Source of the DNA: Typhlomys cinereus
Lineage: Eukaryota > Chordata > Mammalia > Rodentia > Platacanthomyidae
Direction of reading: 5' to 3'
Assembly: GCA_023101885.1 (NCBI GenBank)
Contig: JALPQD010000246.1
Location: 558,001 to 622,000, forward strand
Length of the DNA: 64,000 nt
Part shown: piece by piece, positions 58,385 through 64,000 of the stretch
How the letters are laid out: each line of letters starts with the position of its first letter
Position numbering within the stretch: position 1 is the stretch's first letter
The notes under the pieces: model-generated
What the model was told of the DNA's origin: nothing
The model's input: the letters and a program-made list of their open reading frames with translations, nothing else
Databases searched by the model: none
Program-made: the position numbers and the translations under genes

Positions 58385-61300
58385 CTGCACATGCACACTG
58401 TGTCTTCTCATTTTTAGCTAGTATTTTCACTCCAGGAGAATTTTGACTGAATATGTGATTTGCATTTAATTTAGTTAAATATGCTACATTTTACTGATTG
58501 ATTTATAATTTTACATTCCATTTAAAGCATCATTGGCTGTCCTAAAAGTGTGAAAATGCAGATTTATGATCTCTTGTAATTCATCATTGCATGAGCATGA
58601 GGCGTCCAGCAACCAAGATTCATGTTTCACCAAACAGCAACTTTTTTCATAGGCTTTGTAAGTTCAAGAGCCGTTTCTCACTTTAGTTTTTTTAGAGTGG
58701 CTAGATTTATTCCTCTGTGTAGTCAGATATCATATTGGTATAGGGATATAAGCAGGGAATAAGAATTTGGGGCCATGCATATTCAGGTGAAAAATATAAT
58801 TGTAGAAACATGAGCTCCTTCAGGGAAAATTAAAGCATAAAAATCCTGGACACTTATGGTTTAAGACAATCTCAAATTCTGGGTATTTTTCTAAAACATG
58901 ACAATTATTTGCCAATACATTAAGAGTAAATCACGAGCCAATTTTTCATCTAAAAAATGTGGGTAGCTTAGTAGAATGCAAACTTTGTCCATGTTTGCAT
59001 TCAGAAAAAATAAATAGCAACCCAAGAGCATGGTACCTACTAGGTCAACAGTAACTTGGTTTCTGTGTACTAAATATATCATGATTCCAATGCCAAGTGT
59101 AATTCACTGCTGTATTTGTATTCAAGAACACATATTCTGAATATCTAACTTTGTAGAATTGTTACTGAGATATGACTGGTATTTTAAATACTGGAGGAAC
59201 AACAAACATTCATCAGGTGCTGGCTTAATTTAAGACGCCCTCAATGACCTCAATGACGATTTCAAAACAATGTCATTTCCTTGTAAGAAAGATTGATTCC
59301 CAGAGTTTTCAAGCTGTACGTTCATTTACAGTCTGTCTTTCTGTTGCTTTGGCTTTTGAGGATTGTAAAAATAGGGAATTCAGTAATAGACATATATGAT
59401 TTCTCATTCCCAGTTACATACTGTACTATCCCTCCTCCCTAAAAAGTAGTTAGCGACAGACTTCAGCTGGGTAGAAGAAGCAAGGGTTAACCCCACACTG
59501 CTTCCCCAGGAGAGAAAGTCTGGTAATCAACTTTCAGGCCCATCAATTTTTGAGTGTTATATTCTCTGAAAAGAAGAGAACCAAAGAAAACTCTACACTA
59601 TTCACAAAGTTTAGTTGCTTTTGTAAATGCCATCTGCTGCTTCTGTTCAGAAAAATCACTTTCATTATATTTCAAGTCCAAAGTCTCTTTTCTTTGTCTG
59701 TGACACTTTTTTTCTTATCCAGTGAAAGAATCCACACCAATTTTATGGTGTATTTTCATCCCCTCTTCTTTCTTTAGACTTCTTCATCTTGCCCTGTAGA
59801 AAGTAGCACAAGAATTCCTGGTCAATTGACAATTCATTCACTTTTATAAGGCACATTTCATTTTGTCTTTTATGATTTCAAAGAGTTTCCTGGGAGGGGA
59901 AAAATGACTTCTATTCACAATCAGCATGGCTTTGTTTGAGTTAAAATTTATCTCATGAAATTTCTTTGTGGAAAGGTAATGAATAGCTTTAGTAATGTAT
60001 TTTAAAGTATCCAGAAAATATCAATTTTCCAATAATTAATACGAACATGTTGCTTTCAACTGAACATCTATTACTATATCTGCAACCCACTGTTTATTAA
60101 CATCTATAGCATTTACACAAAGATTAATTATGAAAATGCTTCTCTCCTAAGTCAACTTGCTCAGCTAACTATCTACTTAATGGATAACTATGAATGGTAT
60201 TGAAGTGATAGAGACGAACAATGTCTCTCTATACTGTTGCAGTAGTATATTTGTGTTTTGCTATGTGCTTCACATTTTGAGCAAGGCAAGCATGCAGAAA
60301 CTTCTGCAAACACACACACACACACACCCCAAAAATCTGAACTCTTATCAGCATGATAAAACACAAAATAAAGCAAGAAAACCTAATTTTCAAAGCATTC
60401 AGTTTCCATTTGGTAACATTTGCCCTTTGCAGGCCATTATGAAAATAATCTGATAGATTTGTAGCAGATCTTGAAATTTTATAAAAGATCATTGGAGTTT
60501 GTAGTGTGACCAATTGTAGTCAGTAATAGAAAAAAGGGGCAAGTTACTCAAAGGAAAAGTAGTTACCTATGTAACAAAATGGAGTTTCATGTCAATTTCT
60601 AGACACACGTTTATTTGTAGTAGAAGTATCTAAAAATGTTAACTCATCAGATTAAATATTTGCATCAGAACTACTTTGATGTGGGAATATGAAACAATTT
60701 CATACTAGAGTAAGGTAAGTGTGGAGGACAATCTGTTTACCAGTCGTCACTAGTTGAAGTTTCTAGGAAAGAACAAAAATATATTCTAAGTTAAACATTA
60801 ATTCAACATGGTCCCAGAATAGGACTCAATCTACATTTCCATGATTCTCACCAAGCAGTCAAGTAAGAGTTTAGCTAAGAGTTTAGCTAATTCCCATTGT
60901 CCCTCTTGGACTTGAACAATTAGGTTGAGTTCTTTACAAAATCCAAAACCTTGAATAGATGTTGTCCAATGGCCTAAATATAAACAAGAACAATGATTTT
61001 CATTTGCATTATAAAAATAATAAATAAATGTTGACAGGAATCAAAGCTTTAATCTGATTACCTTAATTTTCATATGTCTTTCTGCTGTAGTAAGCCAGCC
61101 AACCATTCCACATTTCATTTATGATGCTTCCTTTCTGGATTCTTCTTAAGTCTAACTTATTTTAGATCTTGATTCTTTGTTTTGTTTTCAAGAGCACTTT
61201 TTTTTATTTGCAAGATTTCACTCAACTTGTATTTGTGTGATACAGCTTGTCTGGATTCTTATATGCCTGTGTGTATTCAAATGCAATATTTTACTTAAGC

Positions 61301-63086
61301 ACATGAGTTTTTTAAAGCATGAAATTTTATTCCTGTTTAAGTTCTGCTATAAAATGGTTGGCTTAAAAATGTAAGTCCTTCTGTTTGAAGTGGATATCTA
61401 GGTTATTTGGAATATCAAGTATTTGAATTTTATAAAGCAAGAAAATATATAAGACCTTCATTAAGCAGGATGTTTTTTTCCATCTCAATATGTCAAATAA
61501 CATACATAAAATATCATCTTTTGGACAGGGCACATGAAATAAATTTTCAAGAATCACATTCAAAATGTCTATGTAAAATCGGGTGTGACTAAGGCAAGAT
61601 TTCTTGTAGTTCCATTATTTATGTTTGTTTCCTTTTGTTTTCTTTAATTTTGTTATTAAAAGGATTTTTATATCCTTTTACTCTTTGCTTGAGCATAAAT
61701 ATTTCTGGGTATTTGTCTTAGCATATTTGGTTCTTTGGATAAAGGGGTAGAGGTGCTTTCTTTGAATATCCACATTATGTTTCATAGTAAAATTATTACA
61801 TAACTGTATATATTGGAAAAATATGTGATGTGAAGATACTCAAGTGTGAATGTAGTTTGGAGTACGTATTTGTATTCTCTTTGAAGTGAAGTGGTTTATG
61901 TACATTTTCAACAAGAATATCTAAAAATAAGGAATTAGATGCAATTAACCAAAGTGAAATTTCAAATTTTAAACCTGTAATTTTCTGAAAATGAAACATT
62001 TGCTTAGAAATATGCTTTTGAATCCTATACTACTGTAAATATAGTTATAGAAAATAATTAAACCTTCAAAAGTGTTCATTGTGGTCTGTCACTTCATGTT
62101 TGCTGTTGCCATGGGGAGTTTATGAAGTTTTTAAACCATATTGATTTTTCAGCATTTAGATTTACTTTTTAATTTCCCAGGGACTTGGACCAATTGTTGG
62201 AATCTATAGGAATTAGCACCATCCTTGTCAAAACCTAATTTTTTATGTGTCAATACAGTTATAATTTTAAATTAAACTTGACTAATAAAATGACCAAGAT
62301 AACTTTATTCATACTAATTATCCTGGCTTCTTTGGTAAAAATCATATCTCCCACAGCACTCAGTTATATTGTCTTTAAAGTACTATGACTAACAAGACCT
62401 CAAACATTGATTTTTATGGGGTGAATTTAAAATGGTCAAATACTGTAAATGAATATTGACTAAATTTGTTTAGCCAATTTATCCACTTTGCACACTGATG
62501 GCTTCTTTTAAGCTTTGCATTGTTTTTGGTTGTTTACTTAGGGTTTGTTAGTATTGACTAGTTTTGCTTTCAGTAGATATCCTGTCTGTCTATTCCAGGC
62601 TTCAATGGTGGTGTTGAGCTGATTAAACTGTGAGTAACATTAACATTTTGAAGTGATGTTTAGAGGATAAATTTCAGGAAATTGTTCAGAGCGGTTCAGG
62701 GGAAATGTTCTCTGGGTCCGTCACTAGCCAGATGGTGGTAGAAAGCACGGTAAGAAACGCACCTGGAACTTCCACATAAAGAACAATATACACCTAAACA
62801 ACTTCAGAGGGTTATTTTCATAACACTCTTCTTTTGCAGCACTAACAAATGAATTGTGAAACTGAAAATAGAAACAGGTCTGCATTTGCTTCTGTGTCAG
62901 GATTATAGTATTGTCAGATGTGTGAAGCTTTGTCTGCTGGAAGGCCAAGTATTCTTGTACCTTTTCTCCCTGAATTTGCTGGAGAATCAACAGTATCCTT
63001 CAGCAAGAAGGTTGCAGATATCACAAACCCTGACCATGATTTTAATTACTGGTTTATAGAGACTGTTCCTTTAGTGTTAAACAACC
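58385..63086. other. Unassigned AT-rich DNA
   Basis: No gene or repeat recognised. Minor features: a 12-bp tandem duplication (aagagtttagct) near 60867-60892, a short CA run at 60309-60327 and a small inverted repeat AAAAGGAT/ATCCTTTT near 61659-61680. Confidence 0.45.
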
Positions 63087-63087
63087 A

Positions 63088-63132
<45 letters not shown>

Positions 63133-63134
63133 TC

Positions 63135-63172
<38 letters not shown>
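63087..63172 (+). repeat. (TC)n-(TG)n compound microsatellite
   Basis: A TC run (63090-63130) and a TG run (63138-63171) separated by AATCTTG. Confidence 0.95.
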
Positions 63173-63174
<2 letters not shown>

Positions 63175-63370
63175 ACATGTATACAAGATGGGCTTGAGTG
63201 TTTATGTGCCTGTGGAGGTCCAAGGATTACATCAGGAATCACCTGTTATATTGCCTTATAGCGTTGCTTTAGGATTTCCCACACTGTACTTGGCCAGCCC
63301 AAGAGTTGCAGGCCCTCTCCATGTATGCCTGTCATGTTTAGTGGGATCCGTTCAGAATCCCATTGCTCTA
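63132..63370 (-). mobile_element. B2-related SINE, strongly diverged
   Basis: Minus orientation: TG tail, then 'gtgcctgtggaggtccaaggattacatcaggaatcacc' and 'aggatttccc', parallel to the body at 21075-21150. The head end is decayed. Confidence 0.6.
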
Positions 63371-64000
63371 CTTCCTTTATGGTATTTTTGAGATCTTCCT
63401 CTCAATGCCACTACTAGCAATGACTAATGTCAGACAGCTAACTAGTGCAGGTAACCCTAATTCATATCTGCACTTTTCTGTGGGCCAGTATCCGATGACT
63501 TCAATTCAGATTGTCAACAGGGTATGGCGACTCAAGAACAGCAGCACTGTTCTTTCACTCTCATCATTTTGATATCTTAGGTGTTCTATCATGCTGCTGG
63601 AAGGACTTTCAGCCCTCTCTCCAAAAAAAAAAAATTCACAAAATCAAATCAAATCACATATTCCACTCAAAACGCCAAGATTTTATTTCAAAGTATGATT
63701 GTGTTCTTTACCAGCCTAGTCACCAGCCTTTCTTAAGGTGGACTCGGTATTGTGAGTTTCCACAAGGATGTCTGTTAAACCTGGACCTTACACTTCTTAT
63801 TTCTAGCATAATTATATGTGATGACAGAGTCATGGCAAATTCCTTGTGGAATTATTGTTGAATGTGAAGCTACAAAGCATGGATCTGAAAGAAAACCTAT
63901 GACACTCATGTGACATTTTGGGAACACTGAATGTGACACTCACATGACATTTGTGAATGCTAAATATGATGCTAAATATGTCATAATATCATTCAAAGAA
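63371..64000. other. Unassigned DNA with an imperfect short tandem repeat
   Basis: No gene recognised. 63898-63964 holds two imperfect copies (about 33 bp) of a TGACACTCA(T/C)(G/A)TGACATTT-containing unit, and GATGCTAAATATG-like repeats follow. Confidence 0.5.

Overview
This window is mammalian nuclear DNA from a rodent, and no host protein-coding exon can be supported in it. The evidence for a rodent is the repeat content: LINE-1 elements of rodent type, B1-like (7SL-derived) and B2/B3-like (tRNA-derived) SINEs, and rodent-style ERVL-MaLR LTRs. The most abundant SINE is a B2-related family with a long (CA)n-rich tail. That suggests the mouse-related clade and possibly a dipodoid (jerboa or jumping mouse), but the species call is inference.

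Layout. 1-5082: 3' two-thirds of a young L1 (L1-A, +) with an open ORF1 end, an intact 1274-codon ORF2 and a G-rich 3' UTR. 5083-5610: an older L1 tail with a twin-priming inversion. 5611-11480: old SINE and LTR remnants plus unassigned AT-rich DNA. 11481-14010: a 38-bp minisatellite, a probable ERV LTR, a MaLR solo LTR split by a twin-primed L1 (L1-C), and an old L1 tail. 14011-22330: mostly unassigned DNA with SINEs, a solo LTR and microsatellites. 22330-34808: two nearly full-length L1s in divergent, head-to-head orientation. L1-D (-, 22341-28039) and L1-F (+, 28201-34794) have promoter ends only 161 bp apart. L1-D carries a nested truncated L1 (L1-E), and L1-F carries a full-length U1 snRNA retrocopy. 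34809-42126: unassigned DNA, SINEs, and a 103-bp segment present twice. 42127-44076: an ORF1-only L1 (L1-G) between perfect 14-bp target-site duplications. 44260-50800: old antisense L1 remnants with SINEs and LTRs, including a solo LTR inside an old L1 reverse-transcriptase region. 50800-64000: mostly unassigned, with one B1-like SINE, one MaLR LTR and microsatellites.

The genes here form one system: L1 encodes an endonuclease/reverse transcriptase (ORF2p) and an RNA-binding chaperone (ORF1p). SINEs, the U1 retrocopy, truncated L1s and the ORF1-only L1 are products of that machinery. They carry its marks: target-site duplications, A-rich tails, 5' truncation and 5' inversion. No CRISPR, operon or bacterial feature is present. 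The nested insertions allow a relative order of events to be read directly.
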